Assembly (NCBI GenBank): GCA_031286585.1 | Contig: JAITUC010000049.1 | Coordinates: forward strand, 1 to 64,000 | From: Delftia acidovorans | GTDB lineage: Bacteria; Pseudomonadota; Gammaproteobacteria; Burkholderiales; Burkholderiaceae_C | Direction of reading: 5' to 3' | DNA: 64,000 bases | Part shown: positions 47,776 to 59,515 of the stretch, in pieces | How the letters are laid out: each line of letters starts with the position of its first letter | Numbering within the stretch: position 1 is the stretch's first letter | The notes under the pieces: model-generated | Database searches by the model: none | Seen by the model: only the letters and a program-made list of their open reading frames with translations | What the model was told of the DNA's origin: nothing | Program-made: the position numbers and the translations under genes

Positions 47776-49563
47776 ATGAAAAACCTGCGCATCGGCCTCC
47801 GTCTCGGAGGAGGCTTCACCATTCTTTTGCTGATCATGCTGTTGATCAGTGTCACCAGCATCGTCAGCATGGGGCACATGGCCCGTGCGACCACGGAAAT
47901 CACCGAGGTGGCCCTGGCCAAGGAGCGGATGATCAGCGACTGGTTCCGCAACATCCACTCGGGTTCGCGCCGGACCACGGCCATCGCCAAGAGCAGCGAT
48001 CCTTCGCTGGCCACCTTCTTCGCCGAAGACGCGGCCGAGTCCTCGCGCCAGTCGGGCAAGCTGCAGGACCGCATCGAGCCGCTGCTGCAGACGCAGGAGG
48101 AAAAGGACATCTGGGTCGAGATCAAGAAGGCGCGCGCCGGCTACCTGGCAGGCCGCGACGTGGTGACCAAGGCCAAGGCCGAAGGCCGTGCAGAAGATGC
48201 GGAACGCCTGTTCACCCAGGAGTACCAGCCCGCCACGCAGCGCTATATAGATATCGTGCAGCGCCTGCTGGACATGCAGCGCGCTGCCATCGACAACTCC
48301 GCCGGTGAAGTGCAGGTGCGCTTTTCCGCCAGCCGCGCCACCATCATTGCCGTGGTGTCCCTGGCAGTGGTGCTGGGCGCGCTGGCCGCATGGTGGATCA
48401 CCCGCGGCATCACCGGGCCGCTGGCCGAAGCCCTGCGCGTGGCGCGCACCGTGGCCAACAATGACCTGACCAGCCGCATCACCGTCGATTCGCGCGACGA
48501 AACCGGCCAGCTGCTGCAGGCGCTGCGCCAGATGAACGACAACCTGGCACAGGTCGTGGGTCAGGTGCGCTCGGGCGCGGACAGCATTGCCACGGCTTCG
48601 GGCGAGATCGATGCGGGCAACCAGGATCTTTCCTCGCGCACGGAGCAGCAGGCCAGTTCGCTGGAGCAGACGGCCGCCGCCATGGAGGAGCTGACCAGCA
48701 CGGTCAAGCAGAACGCCGAGAATGCACGCCAGGCCAATCAGCTGGCCGCATCCGCATCGCAGACTGCGGTGCAGGGCGGCAAGGTGGTGGCGGGCGTGGT
48801 GGACACCATGGGCGGCATCAGCGAGTCCAGCCGCAAGATTGCCGACATCATCGGCGTGATCGACTCCATTGCCTTCCAGACCAACATCCTGGCGCTGAAC
48901 GCCGCCGTGGAAGCGGCCCGCGCCGGCGAGCAGGGCCGTGGCTTTGCCGTGGTGGCGGCCGAGGTGCGTGCGCTGGCCCAGCGCAGCGCCTCTGCGGCCA
49001 AGGACATCAAGGACCTGATTGCAGACTCCGTGTCCAAGGTGGACGCCGGTACGCGCCAGGTGGCCGAGGCCGGCCGCACCATGGACGGCATTGTGCAAAG
49101 CGTGCAGCAGGTCAGTGACCTGGTCGCCGAGATCACGGCCGCCAGCCAGGAGCAAAGCAGCGGTATCGACCAGGTGCACCTGGCGATCTCGCAGATGGAC
49201 ACGGTGACCCAGCAGAATGCCGCGCTGGTCGAGGAAGCCGCCGCCGCGACCGGCTCGCTCAAATCCCAGGTGAATCAGCTGGCGGCCGCCGTGAGCGTGT
49301 TCCGCATCGAAGGCGTGGCGCCGGCCCGTACAGGGACAGGGGCATCTTCGTCTTCAGTGCCCGCTGCGCGCGCTCCCTCTGCGGCAGCGCCCATGCGTCC
49401 TGCGGCCAGACCGCTGGCCGCGTCCGCACCTGCTGCCACTGCTGCACCCGCTGCCGCCCCGCGCAGCGCAGCTGCCGCCCCGCCGCCCGCCGCAAAGCTG
49501 CCTGCCGCGAGGCAAGCCGTGGCGGCCAAGGGCAATGACGACGGGGACTGGACTTCGTTCTGA
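47776..49563 (+). CDS. Methyl-accepting chemotaxis protein with C-terminal pentapeptide
   Basis: 595 residues. Two membrane helices (about 10-32 and 190-213) enclose a roughly 155-residue helical periplasmic sensor region (ERMISDWFRNIHSGSRRTTA). A HAMP domain follows (ITGPLAEALRVARTVANNDL), then the signalling hairpin with the highly conserved IDSIAFQTNILALNAAVEAA and GRGFAVVAAEVRALAQR. An Ala/Pro-rich tail (about 520-580) ends in DWTSF, which resembles the xWxxF tether for CheR/CheB. The CheR and CheB genes 5 kb downstream are candidate partners. Upstream FliD-like gene is 41 nt away. Confidence 0.95.
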   Translation: MKNLRIGLRLGGGFTILLLIMLLISVTSIVSMGHMARATTEITEVALAKERMISDWFRNIHSGSRRTTAIAKSSDPSLATFFAEDAAESSRQSGKLQDRIEPLLQTQEEKDIWVEIKKARAGYLAGRDVVTKAKAEGRAEDAERLFTQEYQPATQRYIDIVQRLLDMQRAAIDNSAGEVQVRFSASRATIIAVVSLAVVLGALAAWWITRGITGPLAEALRVARTVANNDLTSRITVDSRDETGQLLQALRQMNDNLAQVVGQVRSGADSIATASGEIDAGNQDLSSRTEQQASSLEQTAAAMEELTSTVKQNAENARQANQLAASASQTAVQGGKVVAGVVDTMGGISESSRKIADIIGVIDSIAFQTNILALNAAVEAARAGEQGRGFAVVAAEVRALAQRSASAAKDIKDLIADSVSKVDAGTRQVAEAGRTMDGIVQSVQQVSDLVAEITAASQEQSSGIDQVHLAISQMDTVTQQNAALVEEAAAATGSLKSQVNQLAAAVSVFRIEGVAPARTGTGASSSSVPAARAPSAAAPMRPAARPLAASAPAATAAPAAAPRSAAAAPPPAAKLPAARQAVAAKGNDDGDWTSF

Positions 49564-49599
49564 GTCCGCTCGGCTCCGGCCGAGTTCCGCCATGTCCGG

Positions 49600-50007
49600 T
49601 TACTTGGGCGCGCCCAGCTGGTACTTGGAGCCCTCGCCCTGGCCATCGCTGATGGCGGCGGCCTGGCCAGCGGCCGGGTTCACGCCGCCGGCGTCTTCCT
49701 TGTTCGTGGCGCCTTCGCCGCTTGCGGGCTCCGAGGCCTTGGCGGGCAGGGGCGCGGCTGGCGGCAAGGGCTCGTGCGGATCATCCTTGGCATGGGGGAG
49801 GACCTGCTCGGCCATGATCACGGGCTGGCCCAGCAGGGGCTTGTCCGGCGGGGGCTGGTTGAAGCGCGGCACTTCGGCCATGGGAAATCCGGCGCGCCGT
49901 GACGAGGTCTCGCCCGAGCAGGCTGCCAGCGTCAGCAAAGAGGTTGTGGCGACGCCCAGGGCCAGACGTCTGGCGAGTGTCGTGGCCTGCACAAATTCAT
50001 GGGGCAT
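49600..50007 (-). CDS. Small lipoprotein
   Basis: 135 residues from MPHEFVQATTLARRLALGVA with GGAG about 8 nt before the ATG. The signal ends in a lipobox LAAC (TLAACSGETSSR). The mature part is Pro/Ala/Glu-rich and looks disordered (HEPLPPAAPLPAKASEPASG), ending SKYQLGAPK. No known domain. Convergent with the chemoreceptor gene, 36 nt between stops; a short 6-bp hairpin lies at 49569-49584. Confidence 0.7.
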   Translation of the reverse strand: MPHEFVQATTLARRLALGVATTSLLTLAACSGETSSRRAGFPMAEVPRFNQPPPDKPLLGQPVIMAEQVLPHAKDDPHEPLPPAAPLPAKASEPASGEGATNKEDAGGVNPAAGQAAAISDGQGEGSKYQLGAPK

Positions 50008-50113
50008 GGTTGTTCTCCGATGTCGATCTTCCGGGCGACATGCTCCCATGTGTCCAGGACTGGTGGCGTAGGTCCATGCCGGATTCCCGGTGACCGGCCA
50101 CCGCAATCCTTGC

Positions 50114-50503
50114 TCAGGGCTGGCTGCCGCTGGCTTTCCACGAACCATCGGACTGCTTGCAGAACCAGAAATTCCAGTTTTCCGAGGTCTTTTTCAGGCG
50201 CACATCGGCTGAGAGCAGGCGGCAGCTCCCGGCCGAGCCGGTCTGCACGGTCTGCTGCGGCTGCAAGGCCATCGTCACGCGCTGGTTGGTCCGGTTCGGG
50301 CTGCTGGTCCATTCGGTCACGGAGCCGTCTGCGGCTTCGTTGAGCACCTTGGCCACGGTCGCCTTTGCATCAGGCAGGTCCTTGGCAGGAATGCGTGCGG
50401 CGATGGTGTCGTTGAGGAAGATCAACGCTGCGGCATTGGCGCTGGTGGACACCAGCGAGGCGGCGGCGGCCAGCGATGCGACGGTGAGGGCAAAGGTTTT
50501 CAT
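50114..50503 (-). CDS. Small exported protein, surface-antigen-like C-terminus
   Basis: 129 residues with a signal peptide (MKTFALTVASLAAAASLVST, ANA cleavage region). The mature part has a C-terminal pattern like RT0821/17-kDa surface antigen proteins: WTSSPNRTNQRVTMALQPQQ, SCRLLSADVRLKK and WFCKQSDGSWKA. Two cysteines could form a disulfide. The gene is divergent from the hybrid kinase across 218 bp. The family match is weak and the function is unknown. Confidence 0.65.
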   Translation of the reverse strand: MKTFALTVASLAAAASLVSTSANAAALIFLNDTIAARIPAKDLPDAKATVAKVLNEAADGSVTEWTSSPNRTNQRVTMALQPQQTVQTGSAGSCRLLSADVRLKKTSENWNFWFCKQSDGSWKASGSQP

Positions 50504-50721
50504 GCAATGGTTCCTGGAGTGTGGGCCGACGACCGCAGCGGGCTGTCGGAAGGAAAGTAGCGATCCATGTTAACGGCTGCCGTGGGGGGCTTCGGGCGCC
50601 GCGCACCGCTGAAACCAGCGCGGACTGCGTCCGAGTGTGGCCGATTGCGGCCGAGGGCTGCGCAAAACCGTTACAGTCCCTGGCGGATTCCTTCGTCCAT
50701 TCCCGCCAGAAATTCCACTGC

Positions 50722-54243
<3,522 letters not shown>

Positions 54244-54256
54244 CAAGGAGGACGCG

Positions 54257-55096
54257 ATGCCGCAGCTGAAAAAAGCCCGCACCGCCGATATCGAGCAGCG
54301 CCTGCTGATCGACGCCATCTACCACCGCTACCACTACGACTTCCGGGGCTACGCCCAGGCCTCGCTCAAGCGGCGCCTGCAGTCGGCGCTGGTGCAGTTC
54401 GACTGCAAGACGCTGTCGCAGCTGCAGGACCGCGTGCTGCACGACACAAGCGTGTTCCCGGCCCTGCTCGAATACCTCACGGTCCAGGTCAGCGACATGT
54501 TCCGCGACCCGACCTACTTCCGCTCGCTGCGCACCGAGGTCGTGCCGCTGCTGCGCACCTATCCCTCGCTCAAGGTCTGGGTGGCCGGCTGCAGCGCGGG
54601 CGAAGAGGTGTATTCGCTGGCCATCCTGCTGCATGAAGAGGGCCTGCTGGACCGCACCCTGATCTACGCCACCGACATCAATCCCCATGCGCTGAAGGCG
54701 GCCGAGCAGGGCGTGTTCGACATGGCACGCGTGGCGGCATTCACCGACAACCATGCGCGCTCGGGCGGGCACAGCTCGCTGTCGCACTACTACACGGCGC
54801 GCTATGGCCGCGTGGTCTTCGACAAGGGGCTGCGCGAGCACATGGTGTTCTCCGACCACAGCCTGGCCACCGACAGCGTGTTCGCCGAGATGCACCTGGT
54901 GTCCTGCCGCAACGTGCTGATCTATTTCGAGCGCGAACTGCAGGACCGGGCGCTGGGGCTGTTCCGCGATGCGCTGTGCCATCGCGGCTTCCTGGGCCTG
55001 GGCTCCAAGGAGTCGCTGCGCTTTTCCGGGCATTCGGAGGCCTTCGAGGACTTCGTGCTCGAAGACCGCATCTACCGCAAGAGGGCCGGGCTGTGA
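54257..55096 (+). CDS. CheR-type protein methyltransferase
   Basis: 279 residues, starting 13 nt after the hybrid kinase stop with AAGGAGG upstream. The N-terminal helical domain has IYHRYHYDFRGYAQASLKRR. The SAM-binding motif VWVAGCSAGEEVYSLAILL (about 107-125) and YATDINPHALKAAEQGVFD follow, and SCRNVLIYFERELQ is the characteristic catalytic-site segment. CheR methylates glutamates of chemoreceptors, but in this kinase-linked arrangement it often acts in a separate regulatory circuit. The chemoreceptor at 47776-49563 ends with a possible CheR tether. Confidence 0.95.
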   Translation: MPQLKKARTADIEQRLLIDAIYHRYHYDFRGYAQASLKRRLQSALVQFDCKTLSQLQDRVLHDTSVFPALLEYLTVQVSDMFRDPTYFRSLRTEVVPLLRTYPSLKVWVAGCSAGEEVYSLAILLHEEGLLDRTLIYATDINPHALKAAEQGVFDMARVAAFTDNHARSGGHSSLSHYYTARYGRVVFDKGLREHMVFSDHSLATDSVFAEMHLVSCRNVLIYFERELQDRALGLFRDALCHRGFLGLGSKESLRFSGHSEAFEDFVLEDRIYRKRAGL

Positions 55097-55710
55097 TGCC
55101 CGCGACCACGAACGCACCCGCCTCCGACGCCGCCACAGCCTACGAGGCCATCGTGATCGGCGGCTCGGCCGGCGCGCTTGATGCGCTGTCCGTGGTGCTG
55201 CCTGCGCTGCCTGCCAGCCTGCGCGCTTCGGTGCTGGTGGTGCTGCACTTGCCGCGCGACCGGCGCAGCCTGCTGGGCCAGCTTTTCGGGCCGCGCTGCG
55301 CCCTGCCGGTGCGCGAGGTGCAGGACCAGCAATGGCTGGAGCCGGGCTGCCTGTACTTTGCGCCGGCCGACTACCACCTGCTGGTGGACAGCGGGCCCAG
55401 GCTGGCGCTGTCGCTGGATGCGCCCTGGCATTTTTCGCGGCCCTCGATCGATGTGCTGTTCGAGTCGGCTGCCGACTGCTATGGCGAGCGCCTGCTGGCC
55501 GTGCTGCTGTCGGGCGCCAACGAGGATGGCGCCCAGGGCATGGCCAGCGTGCACGCGGCCGGCGGGCTGACCGTGGTGCAGGCGCCAGACAGTGCAGGAA
55601 TGCAGACCATGCCGCGGGCGGCCCTGGCCCGCGTGCCACAGGCCCGGGTGCTGGCGCCGCAGGGCATTGCCGCCCTCATCGCGTCGCTGCACGGCCAGGG
55701 GAGGCTTTGA
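55096..55710 (+). CDS. CheB-type methylesterase domain without receiver
   Basis: 204 residues from the ATG at 55096, which overlaps the cheR stop (TGATG). The catalytic triad is visible: Ser in VIGGSAGALDALSVVL, His in VVLHLPRDRRSLLG and Asp in LSGANEDGAQGM. Classical CheB has an N-terminal receiver that gates activity; this protein lacks one. Receivers are present in the adjacent kinases, so regulation may be by protein contact. It would remove methyl groups or deamidate receptor glutamines. Confidence 0.94.
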   Translation: MPATTNAPASDAATAYEAIVIGGSAGALDALSVVLPALPASLRASVLVVLHLPRDRRSLLGQLFGPRCALPVREVQDQQWLEPGCLYFAPADYHLLVDSGPRLALSLDAPWHFSRPSIDVLFESAADCYGERLLAVLLSGANEDGAQGMASVHAAGGLTVVQAPDSAGMQTMPRAALARVPQARVLAPQGIAALIASLHGQGRL

Positions 55711-56889
55711 ATGTCCATTCATCGCGTTCCCACCAGACAAAATACCGAGAGAGAACCCATGCCCCAAACAGATCGCGTCAAATGCCTGATCGTCGATGAC
55801 ATTGCCGAGAATCTGATCGCCATCGAAGCGCTGCTGCAGCGCGACGGCATCGAGTTCCTCAAGGCGCATTCCGGCCCGGAGGCGCTGGAGCTTTTGCTCG
55901 ACCATGGCGATGTGGCGCTGGCCCTGCTGGATGTGCAGATGCCCGAGATGAACGGCTTCGAGCTGGCCGAGCTGATACGCGGCAGCGAGCGCACGCGCCA
56001 TATCCCGCTCATCTTCATGACGGCCGGCTCGCGCGAGCACAACTGGCAATTCCGCGGCTATGAAAGCGGCGCCGTGGACTTTCTGTACAAGCCCATCGAC
56101 CCGCACATGCTGACCACCAAGGCCAATGTGTTCTTCGAGTTGCACCAGCGCAAGCAGGCGCTGGCCCAGCAGCTGCAGGAGCGCACCGAGGCGCTGCGCA
56201 TCAACGAGATGTTCATGGCCGTGCTCAGCCACGACCTGCGCACGCCGCTGCAGTCCATCAAGGCGGCGGCGACCGTGCTCACGCGCCAGCCCGATCCCGG
56301 CAAGGTGGCCAACATGGCCGAGCGCATGCTCAGCAGCAGCCAGCGCATGTCGCGCATGATCGAGGATCTGCTGGACGTGACCCGCATCCGCCAGGCCGAA
56401 GGCCTGCCGCTGTCGCCCCAGCCGGCCAGCCTGAAGACGCTGCTGCAGCGCACGCTGCAGGAGGTGGAGACGGGCTTTCCGGAGCGGCGCCTGGAAAGCG
56501 AGATGCTCGGCAATCTGGAGGGCATCTGGGATGGCGAACGCCTGTGCCAGGTGCTGACCAACCTGCTGGGCAATGCCATGCACCACGGGGATCCCGCGCA
56601 GCCGGTGCAAGTGACGGCCGATGGCCGCCAGGACGATCGCGTGTCCATCACGGTGCGCAACGGCGGAACCATTCCCGCGGAACTGCTGCCCACGCTGTTC
56701 AACCCGTTTCGCGGTGGTGAACGCCGGCCGGGCCAGCACCAGGGACTGGGCCTGGGACTGTTCATTGCGCACCAGATCGTGCGTTCGCACGGCGGGCGCA
56801 TCGATGTTCGCTCCGCCGACGGAGTGACCAGCTTCAGGGTGGAATTGCCGCGCGAGGTGGCAGTAGGAGGCTCCAAGGCCGTGCTGTGA
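55711..56889 (+). CDS. Receiver-histidine kinase
   Basis: 392 residues. GGGGAGG lies 6 nt before the ATG at 55711, the base after the cheB stop; a second candidate start is 55759. The N-terminal REC has CLIVDDIAENL and LALLDVQMPEMNG with Asp74. A short coil (LHQRKQALAQQLQERTEALR) leads to HisKA with His174 in LSHDLRTPLQS, and a HATPase domain (VLTNLLGNAMHHGDPAQPVQ, GLGLGLFIAHQIVRSHGG). No membrane segment, so it is cytoplasmic and likely receives phosphate from the hybrid kinase. Confidence 0.94.
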   Translation: MSIHRVPTRQNTEREPMPQTDRVKCLIVDDIAENLIAIEALLQRDGIEFLKAHSGPEALELLLDHGDVALALLDVQMPEMNGFELAELIRGSERTRHIPLIFMTAGSREHNWQFRGYESGAVDFLYKPIDPHMLTTKANVFFELHQRKQALAQQLQERTEALRINEMFMAVLSHDLRTPLQSIKAAATVLTRQPDPGKVANMAERMLSSSQRMSRMIEDLLDVTRIRQAEGLPLSPQPASLKTLLQRTLQEVETGFPERRLESEMLGNLEGIWDGERLCQVLTNLLGNAMHHGDPAQPVQVTADGRQDDRVSITVRNGGTIPAELLPTLFNPFRGGERRPGQHQGLGLGLFIAHQIVRSHGGRIDVRSADGVTSFRVELPREVAVGGSKAVL

Positions 56890-56932
56890 CGGCGGGAGCC
56901 CGGGGGCGCAAAAACGCGGACGCGCGAACGCC

Positions 56933-57301
56933 TCAGTGGGCGGGGTTGCCGAGCGCTTCCTGGATGGAGTCCAGCAGGGTCTCCAGGTCCTCGATCTCGA
57001 AGGGCTTGAGCAGGGTCCGCACCTGGGGGCCCCAGGCCGTGGGGTAGGGGCCCAGGTCGTAGCCGGAGCACAGGATGATCCAGCGCTGCGCATCGGCCTC
57101 CAGCAGTTGCCGCGCCAGGTCGGTGCCTGACAGGCCGGGCAGGCTGACATCGGAAACCACCACGTCGAAAGGCTGGGCCGCATCCAGTTCCAGGGCCTGC
57201 TCGGCGGTGGCGCAACTGGTCACGAAGCGTGATTCGCTCTCCATCAGCAGGCCAATGGTTTCGCGCAGGTCGGCATTGTCTTCAACGTACAGGATTCGCA
57301 T
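56933..57301 (-). CDS. Single-domain response regulator
   Basis: 122 residues consisting of one receiver: MRILYVEDNADLRETIGLLM with the acidic pair, DVVVSDVSLPGLSGTDLARQ with phosphoacceptor Asp51, and LLKPFEIEDL with the conserved Lys. It runs toward the kinase operon and is convergent with it, 43 nt between stops. The upstream region contains a 7-bp inverted repeat (57323-57329 and 57340-57346). It may act as a phosphate sink for the neighbouring kinases or bind a partner. Confidence 0.93.
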   Translation of the reverse strand: MRILYVEDNADLRETIGLLMESESRFVTSCATAEQALELDAAQPFDVVVSDVSLPGLSGTDLARQLLEADAQRWIILCSGYDLGPYPTAWGPQVRTLLKPFEIEDLETLLDSIQEALGNPAH

Positions 57302-57472
57302 ATCTCTTTGTTGCGGTGCATCATGCTGCTATCAAAAAGGCAGCATTGTCGAGGGCTGATCATCCACACCCTCGGACGCCCGTCGCGTAGGACAGCATGC
57401 AAACTTTTCTGCCGCTGCCTGTGTGGAGGCTGGGGAATGGATTGTGCAATACAACAAGAAAACGCCGGGGGT

Positions 57473-58297
57473 TCAGCGGGCCAAGGCCTGCGGCGACGGG
57501 TCCAGCACACGCCTTTGCACGGGCAGGAATTCATCCGCCTGCCGCGAATAGTCCCAGCGCGTGAGCTGGCGGCGCCAGGCCAGATCCTGTCCCTGTCCAG
57601 TCGGGCCCTCTTGCTGCTCCAGCGTGAACAGGCTGTTGGGCGCATGCGCGCGCAGCCGCAGTGATACCGCGGTGCCCGCCTGCGCCGCCCACAGCCCGGG
57701 CACGGGCTGGACCAGTCCGGGGTCATGTCCATGGCCTGACAGCACCAACTGCGCTCCGGCGTCGCGCCAGGCCGCCAGGGCCGTCGCTGCGCGGTGCGGG
57801 CGATGGCTGCGGTCCTGTGCATGGGCGGCGGCCAGCGGGTGGTGGCTGACCACGATGCGCCAGTCGCCGGGGCTGGCCTGCGCCAGCCTCTGGGCCACCT
57901 GCCGGATCTGGCCGGCCGACAGGCTGCCGCGCTGGTGGCGCCACCAGCGCGTGGTGTCCACCCCAATCACGCAAAAGCCCTGCTCTGCGCACCAGGGCTG
58001 CAGTTCGGCATTGATCCATCGGGCGTAGCGATCATGGGCATGGCCGCCCAGCCGCTCCCACCAGGCCATCAGCGGCAGATCGTGGTTGCCCGGCACGACC
58101 AGGCGGCGCGGTACGGGAAGGGCATCGAGAAAATCGCGCGCCTGGGCAAACTGCGCGGCCGTGGCACGCTGGGTCAGGTCGCCGGAGACCACCAGCAGCG
58201 CCACGGGCAGGCGGGCCGCAAGCCTTGCCACGGCCGCGCACACGGCCGGATCGTGGGCGCCGAAATGCAGGTCCGACATATGCATGAGCAAAGCCAT
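57473..58297 (-). CDS. Calcineurin-type metallophosphoesterase
   Basis: 274 residues from MALLMHMSDLHFGAHDPAVC with AAGGAAC before the ATG. Metal-binding motifs: SDLHFG (Asp9, His11), VVSGDLTQRA, VVPGNHDLPL, SHHPLAA and SGHGHDPGLV, where the usual GHTH appears as GHGH. No signal peptide, so it is cytoplasmic. It follows the lipid-kinase gene by 23 nt. The family includes cAMP phosphodiesterases and UDP-sugar or nucleotide phosphatases; pairing with a lipid kinase suggests a phospholipid role, which is only a guess. Confidence 0.88.
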   Translation of the reverse strand: MALLMHMSDLHFGAHDPAVCAAVARLAARLPVALLVVSGDLTQRATAAQFAQARDFLDALPVPRRLVVPGNHDLPLMAWWERLGGHAHDRYARWINAELQPWCAEQGFCVIGVDTTRWWRHQRGSLSAGQIRQVAQRLAQASPGDWRIVVSHHPLAAAHAQDRSHRPHRAATALAAWRDAGAQLVLSGHGHDPGLVQPVPGLWAAQAGTAVSLRLRAHAPNSLFTLEQQEGPTGQGQDLAWRRQLTRWDYSRQADEFLPVQRRVLDPSPQALAR

Positions 58298-58320
58298 GGG
58301 CGTTCCTTGTCCCTTGATGA

Positions 58321-59325
58321 TCAGGAGGAGGAGGCCCCATCGTCGCCCGGCACGACCAGCCACAGCGGTTTCTCGCCCAGGCGAAAACGAATGGGCGGGG
58401 CCATCCATTCGCGCTCGCCATCAAAGGCCACCTTCAGGCGCCGGGGGCGACGGCCTGCGGGCTCTGCCACCAGCTCGGTGCAGGCCAGGCTGGCCACGGC
58501 ATCGTCCTGCGCCAGCCGTCCCAGCACGGCATTCCAGACCACGCGCGCCGGGGCCTCGCTGGCCTGTGGCAGCAGCAGCACGGCGGCCAGGTGCTGGCCG
58601 TCGGCCACGGCGCGGGCCTCGCCAATGCCCACGCGCTCCAGCTGCATCGGGTTGTTGCCCACGAACAATGTGCTGGCCAGGTGCTCCTGCTGCTGCAGCG
58701 GCGCATGACGGTCGGCGCGCAGTGCGATGCGCCAGCGGCGCACGCTGCCTCCCCGAAGAATGCTCCAGATGGAGGCCGCGATGGCCACCAGCCGCGTGCG
58801 GCCAAAGCGTGTGGAAGCGCGTTCGCGTTCGTCCAGCAGGCGCGGGTACAGGCCCAGGCTGGCGTTCACCAGAAACAACCGTTCGTTGACCAGGCCCACG
58901 TTCACGGGACGCATCTGGCCGGCCTGCAGCGCCTGAAGAATGTCCTGCACGGCCTGGGCCGGATCCAGCGACAGCGCCTGCTCGCGGGCGAAGTAGTTGA
59001 AGGTGCCCAGCGGAACCACGCCCATGGGCACGCCACGCGCCCAGGCCGCGGCAGCCACCGCATTGATGGTGCCGTCACCGCCGGCGGCCACGACCAGGCC
59101 GCCATCCTGGCTGGCCCTGTCCACGGCGCGGGTGGCCAGGTGCACGATGTCGGCGCGTGCCCCAGGCACATGCCACTGCACGCTGCGCTGCTGCAGCGCA
59201 GGCACGCTGGCGAGTCGGGCGCGCAACTGCTCCAGGTCGGCGCCGGGGCGCAGCGGCACGATCAGGTGGATGGGGCCGGCCGGGTCCAGGCTGGGCGGCC
59301 GGCTCTCGGAATAGGTGGGCGTCAT
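58321..59325 (-). CDS. Diacylglycerol/sphingosine-kinase-like lipid kinase
   Basis: 334 residues. The DAGK catalytic signature AAGGDGTINAV (about 80-90) is intact, followed by GVVPLGTFNYFAREQ, LVNERLFLVNASLGLYPRLL and TLFVGNNPMQLERVGIG, which fit YegS/DgkB-type lipid kinases. The N-terminal 15 residues are Pro/Ser-rich and probably disordered. No signal or membrane segment. It would phosphorylate a membrane lipid at the cytoplasmic face. Confidence 0.88.
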   Translation of the reverse strand: MTPTYSESRPPSLDPAGPIHLIVPLRPGADLEQLRARLASVPALQQRSVQWHVPGARADIVHLATRAVDRASQDGGLVVAAGGDGTINAVAAAAWARGVPMGVVPLGTFNYFAREQALSLDPAQAVQDILQALQAGQMRPVNVGLVNERLFLVNASLGLYPRLLDERERASTRFGRTRLVAIAASIWSILRGGSVRRWRIALRADRHAPLQQQEHLASTLFVGNNPMQLERVGIGEARAVADGQHLAAVLLLPQASEAPARVVWNAVLGRLAQDDAVASLACTELVAEPAGRRPRRLKVAFDGEREWMAPPIRFRLGEKPLWLVVPGDDGASSS

Positions 59326-59460
59326 TAGGCGGGCGTCATGGAAGGCGGGAGGCTGGGACAGGCGCCGATTGTTTCGTGGATCGCACCGGCATGTGCACCG
59401 GATCAGGCAAGCGGCACACGTCAGCCAAAGCCGACAGGCAGGGCACCAGAGGGCTGCAGC

Positions 59461-59515
59461 GGCTCACCGGCGGCTCATGGGTAGCTCACGGGTGGTTCAC
59501 GGGCCGCTCACTCGT
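59461..59515. repeat. Five imperfect 11-bp tandem repeats
   Basis: Units at 59461, 59472, 59483, 59494 and 59505 match the consensus GGCTCACGGGT (for example GGCTCATGGGT and GGTTCACGGGC). The last unit overlaps the stop codon and final two codons of the phosphodiesterase gene. Each unit is spaced by exactly 11 bp, about one DNA turn. Confidence 0.75.

Noticed and set aside
59461..59515. Short regularly spaced repeats resembling a CRISPR array
   Set aside because: Units are 11 bp, imperfect and directly adjacent with no unique spacers; no cas genes nearby.
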